DNA of 64,000 nt, taken from positions 4,588,001 to 4,652,000 of the forward strand of contig OU612065.1 in the NCBI GenBank assembly GCA_914767715.1, given 5' to 3'. Below the pieces are notes generated by a model, which did no database searches, was not told the DNA's origin, and saw nothing but the letters and a program-made list of their open reading frames with translations. Source of the DNA: Membranipora membranacea. Lineage: Eukaryota; Bryozoa; Gymnolaemata; Cheilostomatida; Membraniporidae. This document shows, in pieces, positions 24,701 through 38,470 of this stretch; position 1 is the stretch's first letter; each line of letters opens with the position of its first letter. Made by a program: the position numbers and the translations under genes.

Positions 24701-27700
24701 TCCTTGCTCTCATGGGCACAATTATGGAGAATGACCACGTACCTTGTACACCTGTTATATGGATGCAAAGTACAAGAGTAAGAAACTCTCTCAGGATCCT
24801 CATGATTACTGTGTGTCGCCTTCTGTCTTGGCTCTGTTAGATATAATCCAATTTCAGCTCAACTTTTTACTCTATCATAGAAGTCGCAAATCTTAATCTG
24901 ACTAACACCGGAGTAAATTTGAGCACTTCTAGGATATTATCAACCATCAATCCGGCACTGAGTAAAAGAGTCAGCTACACGGTATATCCACGCTGACTGT
25001 GTGTGTGTTGAGTAGTACCAACAACTACTGATACAAATATGCGATAAAATCATCAAAAATGCTCAGTAGTTAGATCAGCTACAATTTGAGTTAATCCCAT
25101 GAGTGCTGAGTGAAGGTAATAAATTACTCTTCTACTCTAAAGCTGCCTGCATTATAATTACACCATTGAGAATATTACAGTAACCTTCAACACAGGTGTA
25201 GCTGTATTTAGCTTAGGATCCTGTCATGATTAATCTACAAAAAGGGGCGGTGAGCATTATGAGCATGGAATTCAATTGTGATGAAACATAAAATATGCAT
25301 GCTGTTTCATGAGACTATAATAATGTAAAGGAACACATTGTGTAAACTATAGAAAATAAAAATAACAATCTTTTCTAATTTATTATTACAAAAACTGCAA
25401 AAATATGTACCACATTGAAATTGAAATAACATTGATTACAGCGATGAATGGACAGGGAAATCTGTTTAATCTGATCTCTGCGCAGTCAAATTCGGCTACA
25501 CCAATAGAACCAATCGATATAGATCACTCGAGATAAAAATTACATTACATCACTTTATGATGTGAATGATAATTCCACTAACATCTTCGCTCACATTTCC
25601 GTTTAAAAAATTGTACTTTCACTATTGATTTTGTAAATATGAAACATAGTTTTTGGTGAAACATCAAGGTACTGGCCTAGATATCGCAACTAGAAAATAA
25701 AAATCTTTAATAATTAACTCGAGAACTGGTCAAGTTAAAAATACATCACATCTGGAGAAAATTCCAAGCTGTTTCCCACAGTCGCACCAGACGGAAATTC
25801 TTTTTTAATCCGTAATTATCTCTTAAAATGATTCAGCTAACTGGTAGTGGCTAGTCTTGAAATTTCTTGGTAGGAGTGTTATTTAGTTCTTTATGATTAG
25901 GCCTATAATATAAAGAAGCTGTTATGATCAGATTTTTATTAAATGATGAGATGTGCAGGTAGATAAGCAGGTGCCTACCTGCTGCATACAGCAGTGTGAT
26001 GTCTGTCAGATAACGAGATCTGCTCCCTCCCTCCACCTACATGACGTTAGCAAAGAGACGGAAAAATAATCATCCTTCCTTAGGGGCAAATCTTCCTTAA
26101 GTCAAAAGAGTCAAAAGATGAGTAAACTCTACTCATTGAAATACAAATCCCAGCTGTACTTAACCATAGAACTGAGGAACTACCACGGGATGTGAGGAAG
26201 TGTACTGGAGTGAAGGGCCGGTCAATAGACTGTAAAATACCTGACATGGATTTTTAATTCCACCACGATTTCTAAGAAGCATGGGATTGATTAGACACAC
26301 TGTGATGATGTTTATAATAAAGAACTTAAGGAAAGGCGTTATCTCAACCCAACACTTCTGTACTCCCTGTCTAGGTCCTTCTCTCAGTGCAGTGATAGTG
26401 TATAAGTTAAACCTGGTTATACAGATTACGTCAGTTAATTTTTCTGAGTGATGGTTTCCAGGGCTCCCATCAGCAACATGAAATAATTGATCTAGTGTAT
26501 TTTTTTGTGAATGGAAATGATCAATAATAGTATGGTATTATTTTCTTGAGGATATTTGAAATCGGTGCAGAAAATCAGAGAAGGTAGCTATAATATCAGA
26601 AGGTAAGAGTGATGAAACAACTATTGATAATTAAAGTTTATATTTAACCTCTGTGAAAAAAAGAGATACTCTGATTTGATAAACCTACCGACTACAGGCA
26701 AGGATGGCTGTGTTTAGACTGCGCCAAAACAATGCATAAAGACTGGATGCAAAAACAATTCTGTGACATCAACGGAACCATATTATTGTTCCAACCAAAT
26801 ACAAAACAGAATCTTCAAGAAAGCCAAATAAAAATCAAATGCAAGACATATTGAGGATAGAACATACAAGTGTGAATAAATAAATAAACAAGAAAATATG
26901 TGAATGGAAAATATTCTGAACATGTAACAAATAGTTATGTCATGGGCAAGCATTTTTTTTACGATGATACCAACAGTTTGATTATGATAGAGAGAAGATA
27001 TCGACCTATATGGAATGGATTGCACTTTTAAAGACTGGATAAATTAATTTGCATGTCACTGTGCCCTAGTTCTGAAGTCGCCCACCAGATTCTCCAGTGT
27101 ATAATTATGTCACACTCAGAGTACATATGACAGCGGAGACAGTAAGGACCAGCTCTGAAGCCACTGCTACAGAGGCGACATTCTTTCCTGTTTGTAACCT
27201 AGGTGGAGGTAATCGCCGTGAATTGTTGTTTACCGCTAAAATAATAACAAAATACGGAGTAAGACATTTAGTAGATATATCGCAGACTTGGTCGTAATAT
27301 TGTGCAAAGCGCATATCTGTATAATATACATTAATAAACTCGCTGTAACATCGTTTGACCTTTCACATACATATACCTTACAACCACCTCCAGCATTTCT
27401 TGCCGAGCTTTGTGGGTCTGGTGGTTTGCCTCCCCCCCATGTTTAACCAACAAAGCTAGTTGAGACAGGCTAAAACATTATTCTCATAAAGTGGACATTC
27501 CGAATTATGGGATTGTAATCATATGATAGTAATATTGGAGTTAGAGACAATTGACTCCCTTGAGCCCGCAGAGTTTTGTGTAATTTACATTGCGGGTCTA
27601 ATTCACATGAGACAATGCCATCACTGGTTATAGCCTTAAAATATGATAAAACAACGCTATAAGGTGCCCATCAAGTCCCACAAGCACGCTGATTTATTTG

Positions 27701-27880
27701 CTTGTATTTGTACCCGAGGCAAATCTGTTTAGATGAGGTCATAACTATAAACAACAACGGCATTTCCATTATCAAGTAGAGAATAACCGAGCCTGCAGAA
27801 TTTTGCCCGTACTGGAAAAGTTTGAAATTGTTGATCCTTGCAAGCGACATCCATGCTGAAAATCTTCAGTAAGCTGCATT
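21800..27880. other. Long non-coding stretch between FN2 and stalk exons
   Basis: It is either a large intron of Ig gene C or intergenic. Apart from the candidate signal-peptide exon at 24743-24803 I see no coding signal, RNA gene or strong repeat. Open frames here are short and featureless. Confidence 0.4.
24743..24803 (-). CDS. Candidate signal-peptide exon of an unresolved gene
   Basis: The ATG at 24803 opens MRILREFLTLVLCIHITGVQ, a convincing secretory leader, ending in phase 1 at a strong GTACGT donor. Phase 1 is also the class of the signal-peptide exons of Ig genes A, B and C. It lies inside the long gap between the stalk exon of gene C and the FN2 exon. The next phase-1 exon downstream that I can recognise is the FN2 exon itself. 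This may therefore be the start of a small secreted FN2 protein, an alternative first exon, or a chance hydrophobic reading frame. There is no transcript evidence. Confidence 0.3.
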
Positions 27881-27886
27881 ACTTAC

Positions 27887-30800
27887 GTCTTGGTTTCGGT
27901 GTAGGCTTTGTTGTTGTTTTACGAACAACACGAGGCTTCCATGGAGTATGTCGCTCAGTCACCGGAGGTTCTGGCTTAGACTCATATATGAATGGAGCCT
28001 CAGTCTGTTTCTCTATTATGTCTTTGGGATTCCAGGAGGTGGGGGCAGGTTCACCGGTACTGAACCCCTTTGGCACTGTAGACATACATAATAAATAATA
28101 TATAATACGTACAGGGGAAAGCTATGCAACTAAATTAGCATTTTCGTTTTTTTTATGCACAATCCATTCCTTCTATTTTTCACCTCTGCGAATGTGTGCA
28201 CAGCATGGTGGAACATGGAATACATATTTTTCTAACCAGCAGCTCAATAATTGCCCGTTTGCAAGGATATTTCAATCAGTATAAGAAATATCCATGAGTT
28301 TGCACCCTGCAGTATTCTCACAAGCAGGCTTACAGAATAGAAACCATTTAGCCTCAAAATTTAAGTCTTGAATGAAAATGACCAGAGGTTCTCTGAGGGA
28401 CCTGTCTCAGGGGAAATCTGAGACTTCCTACTATATCTGTGTATATATGTAACCAAAGCAATTTTTTTTTTTTATCACTTAAACTCGAGGGAATACTCAA
28501 AACTGTAGCAGGACTGATAAATACAACATTCAGAGTTGTAACATCTTGAACCTGAACGATCACACAATCCAGCATTGCATGGCATACATTGATTGGGCCA
28601 GAGCACAAGAAGGTGAGGTGAGTGAAGGTAAGGTAAGGTGAGTGAAATTATAGCCTGAACAAGGAGTAACAGAGATCAGGTACAAGATCCAACGAATGAT
28701 TTTGAGAGGTACAATATAAGTCTACATATACTTACAAAGCTGCATGCTTTCTCTGTCTTCACCGAGTATGTTTCTTGCTTGGCATTCATAGCGACCATAG
28801 TCTTCACTCTGAATGTCACTTATTTCCAAAGTCATATCCCTCTGCCATCCGTTTCGCTGCTGCATCATATATGAATGTGTTTTAATACATAATAATGTTT
28901 TCTGTATCTGTCATAGGAATTGATGTTGAGCAACATTGAGTTCCTGCATATTTTGAAACCTCATATCAGCTTCAAACAGAATGGGAATTGGTTGATGAAA
29001 TTTGATCTACATCCACAGGGTTTTTAAGTTTCAGAAGTAGATACCATTGCCAGCAATGTGAAATTAAATGTCATCTTATGATGAGTGTTTGGCGGAGTCA
29101 CTTTTCAATATTATCACATCAGAACTGGTGGGCAATAAATAAAAAGGGAAGAACATAAAATATGTCTTTGCACGTAATCACAGTTTTGCGACAAGGCCTT
29201 GTGAGTCGCTAAATAACTGAACGGGGTTTCATTGACGGCCCTTATGACCATGAATATTATCATCTCTTGGTATCGAGTACGAAATTGAGAAAGCGCTCTG
29301 CCGTGTCACTAGAGATAGTCTGTGTCATAAGACTATCCTGCAGGCAGTATGGGCCCCACACCCCACCTACTCTATACTACATGCTTACATTATACTGGTC
29401 CTGTTTGTATTTACGAGTGTTTGAGTAGTCTATCGGACTTCCATTCTTGTACCATGTGGACGATTTCAAAGGATAACCTTTTATTACACAGGTCAGAATT
29501 GTACTTTTCCCAATATCTTGATATAGCTCCTTGTTATTCAGTGTCACATCAACTTTAACTGTAAAAGATGAGGTAGGTAGAGTGATCAATGCACCATGAA
29601 ATTGAGGCATAAATCCAAGACTTCCACCAAGTTGTGATCTCAAGTAACACCAAATTTTGAGGCAGGCAACCAAGAGATTGTTCTTTTTTGGCATTGTTCT
29701 GCCTGAGAGGTGTAGTTTTCTAACTGTGCGACTGTGATCATACGGTGAAGACAGAGAGAGCAATAAATACCTACATCTGACTCTAACTCTGATAGATTGG
29801 TGGTCTGCAGATCCGACATCATTGAATGCTGTACATGTGTAGACATCGTCACAGTATCTCTTGATGTTATAGATTGTTAGAACTTCTCCTGTCTCAGGGA
29901 TTGCTGCCACAAAGAAAAACAAACGAATTTAACTAAAAAATAAAAGAGCATTGTCAAATTTTTCTCTATATTTCCCCATCCTTTGTCATATTTCTAGTTC
30001 ACATTTTCACATTATTATACCTAAGTAGTGAGCATTTTTAATTCCATTTGCATCAACTCAAGTTCATCAGATTATAATATAAATTCCCACCCATAATATA
30101 AATTCCTACGCTAGCTAAAAATGAGTCTATATATTCATACCTCTAGAATAAGCTGATAATATATCTATATCTTACAACTACAGATAAGTTTGCTCAAGCG
30201 CTCCTACACAAGCAGTTCTACATTAAACCGATACATACCAGAATAACTTACAGCAGAAAAACATGGCATGGCGTGAAATCCTAACATAAGATCAGAAATA
30301 GTGTTAAAGCACCAGTGAAACTCACGAAAAACACAACTTTTGTCGGCGACTTTTTGTCCCTCATTAAATTTTAGGTCTCATTATTAAGTGTTATCAAAAA
30401 TAGAGCTTTCTTGGAGTCTCTGTATCAGTCTATATTTGTGCATGAATCAACACGTACTCCAGCTTCAGACAATAATACGCTTTTGATAAACACACATTCG
30501 AACATCAGATCTTCTCAAGGGTGGAGATACATGAAAACTTAGCTGAATATCTTTTGCGGAGCAGATCAATATTAAACACGATACATGCTAGATTTGGGCT
30601 AAGGATGCCCTAAACCCTACAGTGATCAGGTGTGAGTTTTCTGTCCACACTTTGAGAGAGGGTGACTCCTAACACACAATGAGTTAGCAATATTATCTGA
30701 TAATATGTGCCCTGAACCCTCCCTGCCTGAACCTAATAAATACCAAATTTTCTTATATATAGTACTAGTAGAAGTTAACAAGCACCTATGAATTACATTC

Positions 30801-33315
30801 TCCCATTAAGGATAGATTGTAAGCCGTTTATGACATAACATTTTTGCAATTTTATTTTTTCTGATTATGATTCCATTTTGTTCACAATGTTTATGGTGGA
30901 AAAAAAATAGGGGTAACGGCATCCAGCAAAAACCCTAAAAGTTCCCTATCTGACAAAATGGTACAAAAATGATTGATTTTTGGCTCTTTTGGGGCGCTGT
31001 TAATAAAGAACAGGTCGGATGTAGATGGTTTTCGGAGTTACAAAATTCTCCAGCTGACATTTAATTTCTTTGATCAGAAGCCTTCATAGAAATGATCATT
31101 TAGACTTCTCATAAATCTAGAATGAATGCTTCTTCTTGAGACAGGCCACGGCGATTGCAAATCAATTACTGGTCAATAAGTACTGATAACTCAATCGCTT
31201 CGATGAATCAGAAAATGGGTTGGCAGTGAGACTTTTATCAAACAAAACATCCTAATATGATTAGGGTCAGCAGCATGGAGAAATTTGATTGGAACAGTGC
31301 TGTAATGAAGCAACAAATAGCGAATACATACCTTCAGAGCCAGTGGTGTTGAATCTATGTACTGTCCAGGTGACGCGTGGTGTGGGTTTTCCACTTACAT
31401 TGCAGATAAGAGATACATTGGTTCCTTCTAAAGCCAAAACATCCGCACTGGAGTATTTCTTCTCTACTTTTGCAGGAACTGGAACAGAGAATAAGAGAAA
31501 GGCATCATTGTAAAAGCATGTTACACTTGAAGGAATTTTGGCGGGAGTATGGCAAAATCTTACGAGAGGTAGATTGTGTGCTTTGCTTGCCAAGCGAGTC
31601 TTTTGTGGTAGGCGATAGAGCTTTTGTGATGACACTATCCATTCCATGGTTGAAGTAAATTGAATCTCAATCTTTAGCTCAGAGTGATTGGAGCAATAAT
31701 GTGTGTCAGCCATAGCCTTGAAATATTCGGTTCACCAAAGGCATCCAATTGAAAATTGGCCGGCATACTTACTATTCACAATCAAATCAAAGTACTGGAT
31801 TTGAATTGACTCTGAGTTTTCGATACATCGATATCTTCCCTCATCTTTATTGGCTAGCTGGGTGATTCTTAAATTCCACATGTTGCTGTCCCCAGGTCGG
31901 ATCAACTCGAAGTTTTCATTGTCAATGATTCTGTCATTATTATAGTACAATACATTATTATACTGGTCCATCCAAACAACCTAAAACACCAACAGATAAT
32001 ATATGCTGAATAACCGGAAGAGGATCTCAACAGATTCCAAATAATGAGAATCTGATAACTCACACACGGTTTTATATAAAATATCTAAGTAGAAGGAGGA
32101 TTTATTTTTGACTGCTCGTCCCTTTGAAGGATCATTGACTATTTATCAATTCTTCCAGAGACTTGAATCAGCACAGTAAGAGCTTGGGTCGACAGTGTTA
32201 TCTGCCTCTACCAAGGATTTCTGTCACGCAGAAATTTTCTTTTTAGATTAACGGCGCACTCCAGTATTTAGAGCCCTACTAAGCACACTACTGTGATGAC
32301 AAACAACACTATAATCCTGACAGCGTCTTCAGTCTCAGGAATATAATTTCAGATCATGTTATCTCACTGCAGTGAAAATTGACTTCAAAGAACAAGGCAA
32401 CATTATTTTTACCTCAAAGGTGATACCAGAAACAATAGTTATAGAGGTTATCTAGATGTCATAGGACATAGACTATAGATATTATCTATAGACTCTGATG
32501 ATACCATTTATTAGATATTAGGTTATAGCTACTGTTGCCAGTCATTTAGGGAGGCAGCATTTTGACATTGTGCACATTGTTAGATACGTAGGCTGAACTA
32601 AGAATACGGAACACATTCCTTCCAAAAGAAGGAATCGTAAGTATGTCGGTGGCTAAGGGTAGACCTGGTTTATCTCATCCATTTATAGTTCTGGTCCTAT
32701 TTGTCTGATCTCAACTATAACCATTCCTTAAATACAAAGTGCGCTTGAGCCAAGGCAGTCTGATTGTCAGATAACTTTTTACTCTCCATAAGCAAATGAA
32801 AAGATAAAATTGACGTACCGTGTCTCCTGTTCCGCTTACAGTACATGGGAGTATAACTTCTCGTCCGGCTACTGAGGTTAAATTAGACACAAGCTCTAGA
32901 TCTCCATCAGCTGTAAGTCGACTAACAGCTAAAACATAGTAAACCACAGTGCTTAACGAGGATTCAACTGCCATGCTTTCTCAGTAGCAAAAGATATTTG
33001 AAATCACAAAAAATGTTTCCACATTTAGTTGTGATTGATAAGTTTTAGAGGTCCCAATGGCCTCGTATTCAGATTGTTGATAGTGATAAATTGAAATTGT
33101 TACTAGCTCTCAATAGAAAGCAATTTGTGAACTGAAAACCACTGAGAATTACATTTATAAAATGAAGTGCACTTTAATTGGTCTAACAACAACTTTTACT
33201 CACCATCAATAATACTCTGATCAACATTAAGTTGCGATTTCCCGTCTACAGAATACTGAGCATAAACCAAACAAAAGTTTAAAAGCAACACCGACACCCA
33301 AACCACTTCATCCAT
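27887..33315 (-). CDS. Three-Ig-domain protein, Ig gene C (5' and middle part)
   Basis: Exons: 33204-33315, 32819-32928, 31773-31980, 31332-31478, 29775-29903, 29389-29558, 28736-28856 and 27887-28075, all phase-compatible. The start MDEVVWVSVLLLNFCLVYA is a signal peptide with a likely cut before Q20. Ig1 uses C66, W77 and C126 and carries the motif MWNLRITQL. Ig2 uses C169, W181 and C216. Ig3 uses C259 and C317 with the motif EDYGRYEC. Each Ig is split across two exons. Residues about 333-395 are a Pro/Thr/Lys-rich stalk (for example KTTTKPTPKPRR) ending in phase 1 at a GTAAGT donor, so the gene continues. The FN2 exon at 19665-19823 accepts phase 1 and is the best continuation, but it lies about 8 kb away. 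Ig1 shares exon borders with genes A and B. The array of I-set domains resembles lachesin and other neural or adhesion IgSF proteins. The function is inferred from the domains. Confidence 0.8.
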
Positions 33316-34671
33316 GGCGTCTGCACCCGTTCGGGTAACTCAGATCAATTCGCTAAATACGTCAATATGATCCAAAGAACCCAATACCATGTAGCTTGAA
33401 GCTGTCTTGTTCCCCTGTAGATTTTAGCTCAACCAAACAACGAGTGATAATGAGGATAACCAAGAAGTAATGGCAAAGGCAGCAAGTGACAATCATTCCT
33501 AATTACATTCCATTATCTCCTGGGGAAATTCTAGTATCAATAAGAAGACAATTAGTCGATAGAGTGAATTAGAGAGCTCTGGATGATGTATGCATTTGAA
33601 ATTACATGACAACAAGAGAATACATCAGCATGTTCAATAACCCCACTCAAGTATCACACAACAAAAGAAAATCAAGAAACGTCAAATAGGACAGGAAGCG
33701 CTCTGATATTAAACTAGCCAGCCCTTCATCAATTATTTACCTCTTAGTGGTAATGGTTCAATTTGACATTCTCACTTGCCGTCAACAAGCAGAAATTACA
33801 CTAAGTGTTATCCCATGGTAGTAAGACTCAGAATCACACCATCACCGTGGTCAAGATCAACACAAACATTACAGTAAATTTACTTTGTACCTACCCAATA
33901 ATTCATGGAACAGCAGGGTCAGCGCAGAAAGCGGAAGACACTTCAATATCCGGGTTCCAAAAGTTTTCATCATTAGAAAGTAAATTGAGGCATCTGCATG
34001 ATACTTACAAAAGGGATTACTGGAAGAAAATGTAGCACTTACATATGCACTTCACACCTTTCTGCATGTTTGAAACCAAGTAAACAGGCAATTATCAAAA
34101 CAAACACCGGAGGCTTGATATTTCATTATATGTGAAGTTTATTTCGTTCAACTGATTATTATTAAGCAGCATTAATTGATTTATTTCTGTAAAAACAAAA
34201 GTAAAATTTATTCAATAAAACTGAGTCAAAAGATTGTGATAAAATATAGGCATCTACAACTTCTCTTGAGACAAAAAAATCGAAGTGATACACACTGAGT
34301 TTAATTCGCTGGCTTTAATACTCAAAACATGCATCAGTAGAGCTAAATGTGCTCTTCTAAAATCAACAAGGTATCCCAAGAATGTCTGGTTTTGCTATTT
34401 TTTTTGTTGTGTCTATACAGACATGAATTATTAGACACTGTTCGGCAGCAGCGGTGATGGCATTGACAGGATATTTTGATGCATATGAGTCTCCTGGGGA
34501 CTGGCACAGAGCTAAGTACGGCAGCCTCACCGCTAACAGTTACAACACATATAATTAGGGGTAATTACCATCCGAGTATGAGTAATGCTTAGAGATAATG
34601 GGGCTAACAGTGTAGACAAGTAAGAGGAGGCGGGTGATCACCTGACAGACAGCCGGACGTAGAGAGAGGTA
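33316..34671. other. Spacer between cyclin B 3' end and Ig gene C start
   Basis: This holds the cyclin B 3'-UTR (minus-strand AATAAA candidates at 34207-34212 and near 34138-34143) and the promoter side of gene C. No other gene was seen. Confidence 0.45.
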
Positions 34672-37600
34672 TTATGATGCTGTTGCCTCCTCTTGGGCTT
34701 TCTGAGCCCAATCCTCGATTAGCGAGGACTGAAGCTCTTCTATCGCACTGATCCTCATGAACTTGGAGCTCTGATATTTCTGTTTTACAGCCTAATATTA
34801 AAAGGGTAAAATACCAAACATAACATCAAATGTACTCTCAACCGCCATTTTGGATGATTTAGTGCAAAAGTCAATTAGTCAATGCATGTTACATCAAAAC
34901 ATCCAATTCTCCCAGGAACTGCTTTTCAATAGAAAAAACCTTTCATTGAAATGTCTGAAGACGTCGCACTAAGCTTTTCTCTCCCTTCATTGTGCGCAGT
35001 AGTGGATAGCTGCTGATATTAATCGAGTGATGATTTAATGATTTGTTTCTTCTGAGACAATATTTGGTAAGTTCCACAAAGCCTCCCAGAAATGAACTCA
35101 ATATAAGAGAGAGAAACCGCAACAGAATCCCGCCCCTTAATTATCTAAAATCTCAACTACTGACTGCTTTCTCATTTAAATTTTTTTTCGACCCAACATA
35201 TGATCAATAATTCAACATCACACACACTGCTGTATGACTGAATTGTCTAGACATACAAGAAGACATTTACCAGACAAGAATTGAATGGCATGCTGATCTA
35301 ATGAAATATCTGTTGGGAATTTTTATCGTAATTATATAATCTAAGCAATCTGAAAGCCCAACTGAAGTATTTACTATTGGTGAATCCATTGATTGAAAAC
35401 CTACCACGCTAGCTTTAGAACTTACCTCCCTCTGAGTCTGAGACAAAGAAAATGAAAGTTCTAAATCCTTGTCAAAACTTACCTGCTGTTTATCAGTAGA
35501 AGATTTAAATGCCATGAGGGCCAACCTATTCATGATTGGTTGTAAGTGTTCCTCGCTGTATGTACTGTAAAATTGTAATGTCTCATCCCAGGTGCAGTCA
35601 TCATCATCGAGAAGTTTGACAGCCAGGCATAGACAGGCAGCTGACACCTCAGATGGGTGATAGTGTACAATCTGATAGTCCATTATCGACAACTCCAACA
35701 AGTACTTAGCAAGTGTGTGCTTCATGCTGTCCACCTGTGCAAGGGACATATGGTAATGCAATTACGATTTGCTTATGACAGACTTTTTTCACAATCATTG
35801 TCATTAACCACCGAGGCAGTGAGTGCTCAGGGCTTTATTACATGTGACAAACTACCTTGGCAGAAAACTCCGATAGTATTGTATCCACTGGATGTATAAC
35901 CAAGGTATAACCGGTATCAAGTACAAACCTCGCCAGCCTTGCTATAACGTCTGAGAAAATGAAGTGGAAGTGGACGGCCTAGATCAAAATTCAATCTTTT
36001 GAGCATAATTCTTTCCATTTGTCTGATTGTGGATTTGGAGTAAGCATTATCTGTGATGTAAACAAAGTCTGCTATCTGTAAGATACAAGGTAACAATAAG
36101 TAAGCTTATCTAAATGGGATTCCTACACAATATATAGTGCTATATTACTAAATAGAAGGTCTTTATCACTCGCTAATGGTGAAAAATCTCCATCATGGGT
36201 ACCAAGAATAGTCTGTTGGCTGAAACCTAAGTGATATGTTGAGAGTTTTGCGTAACTAATGAACTTGTGTACCAGATTATACAGTACATTGTACTGTGAG
36301 AGAGTAATGAGCCATAGAAAGCGTGTGCATGATTTACCTCCGGGGCATACATCTCCTCATATTTACTAGCTATCCACATAGCAGTCACTCCAACAAGCTG
36401 TAGTTTGCTCTTACTGATTTCACCATCCTGCCAACAAAAGAAAAGCCCATTACAAACAACAGCTAGATAAGCATTCATAACCACTCGTTATACTTAATGA
36501 CCCAGCAGGCTAGACGCGACACAAAGTGACATCAGAATTACTTCAACCAGATCTACGGACTGAAACTAGTTGTGGTAGGCAACAGGGAGTGGCATATTAC
36601 CTGCAGAAATCTGTCGATGATAGCGATGGTGAGATACAAAGTTTCCTGCAGTAAATGAAATCTCTGATGAACCTGAACCAGCCAATCTATCAGTATCTTC
36701 CTCATTCTTGGAGTGATCTGATAACCTAAATGAAAATGATATTAAATTTCTCTGCGCCTCATCTAGTTGATTGTCTGCTATGGTACAATGCAGTGAGAAA
36801 TGCTCTGAGCTTCACTTACAAGCTGATCCAGATCGTTTTTATGCCAATGTTAATGTAGGCACTAATAGATCCTAATAATAGTCATGCAATAGGAGACTTT
36901 CATTGAATCGTGTTGAGCAGATGTGATAGCAGTACTGAAATTTAGCAGGCAGCCATGTTACAGATTTACACCAACCTTCCATGTAGTTTTCCCTGACTGA
37001 CTGTTGCCTCTCCAAGCGTCTCAGGTACACATATATCTCATTGATATATTCAGAGACAAGCTGTGGATTATCAGAGTCCAGACAGTCTATGTCTCGTACT
37101 GTAGATGGTATTGCAGGAGCCTCGATTATCTGAGACTCAGCAGGCTCAGCTGCAATTTGCTAATGACAAAAAGGAAATTCATAAAATGATCTGAAATCTA
37201 AAGCGCCATCCTCGCTTGCATTTCCCCATACTGAGAGCTGTAAGTTTGTATTTCTCAGTTTGTTTCACAAAGTAAAGTATCAATACGGGTCACGGTATAG
37301 GCTACGCAATTCAAATTTAATTTAAGCAAGGAGCAAACACAAAATAATAATGTTGTCACATACCTTTATAGCAGTTGTTTCTGGTTTTTTGTGTTGGAGC
37401 TGCAACTGTGATGTGGCATTTGACTTTGTCATTGGCTTCTTTTCTGCTAAGAGTTCTTTTTTATTGTCCTGTAATAAAAGATTAGTGGAACTATCACAGT
37501 GGGATGTATTGTGGATGATTGGTTAACACAACAAAACAAAATATCAAGCTAGAGTTACAAGCAGGCATCAGGTCTGTAACCTTTAAATCTTGATTTTCCT

Positions 37601-38367
37601 CATATCCATCAATTCACAGCAACAGCCAGTCTAAGTGAATCAGATTACATTGTGTTGTGTCGACTACATTGTCTGTTATGGGGTATCATTTCGACCTGGT
37701 ATTACAGTATTGTGATCAAGGCAAATCAGTAAGAGTAACAGTTCAAATTAAACAGAGCGTTGGAGACAAAAGCATCAGTTTCATACTCACCAGCCTGGAT
37801 CTGGCACCATGTACATTCATATGGTTACCCAGAGTTCCCAGGGCCAATCTGTTGCTTTTGTTTGCCATTTGTGACTGTGAAGATTTCCCTTTTCCGAACA
37901 AAGCATTCTCATTTTCCTGCCTTGTGTGTATGTTCTGTAAACAAGCAGAAATGTTTACAAAATGTGGTTGTAGTTAGTACGTATGAAATGTCAGTTCATT
38001 CTCCTTTACTAATTCACTTACAACTAACTAAAAAACAACAATCAATCAATCAATCCACGACCACTGACTGAATTATCATTCAAAAAATAGATGATGATGA
38101 CTATCTCATCTGATTACAACAAAAATATCCCTATCCTAATCCAAAAATTAATTTCATCACTGCAAACTAATCAATGAACCAACCCAATATATATAAAATT
38201 GTACATATAATGGCAAGGAGAAGGGTCATTCATGGTTTTGAATTCAATTCTTGATAATAAGTCAAATAAATGCAATTCTAAACTTCTATATTCAGCACTA
38301 GCTAGCTCCTCAGTGCTGAAAATAACAGTCGAGTTTGACCTACACTGGATATCTGTGTCGTAGCCAT
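34672..38367 (-). CDS. ccnb: G2/mitotic-specific cyclin B
   Basis: Nine exons: 38344-38367, 37791-37934, 37364-37468, 36976-37159, 36601-36725, 36338-36427, 35929-36075, 35483-35734 and 34672-34791. They total 1191 nt, 396 residues plus TAA, with all phases matching; family members are about 400 residues. A canonical destruction box, RLALGTLGN, sits at residues 37-45 and would mark it for APC/C ubiquitination at anaphase. The N-terminal cyclin box begins around 130 and contains MRKILIDWL (160-168, the MRAIL/CDK-contact region), then [17 protein letters not shown] and [11 protein letters not shown]. The C-terminal cyclin fold follows ([28 protein letters not shown]). It activates CDK1 for mitotic entry. 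Whether it is B1/B2-like or B3-like is decided by the B-type D-box and the single-exon first eight residues plus typical length; B3 seems less likely. The upstream region has CCAAT and CHR-like sites. Confidence 0.93.
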
Positions 38368-38470
38368 TCTTGGAGGTGTGATATGTGAGAAGATGTGGAT
38401 AAAATATAATAAAATCAAGATAAGTAATGGCTGAGAGTAAAGCACACTCTCCTCAGGTCTCTTCTCTACT

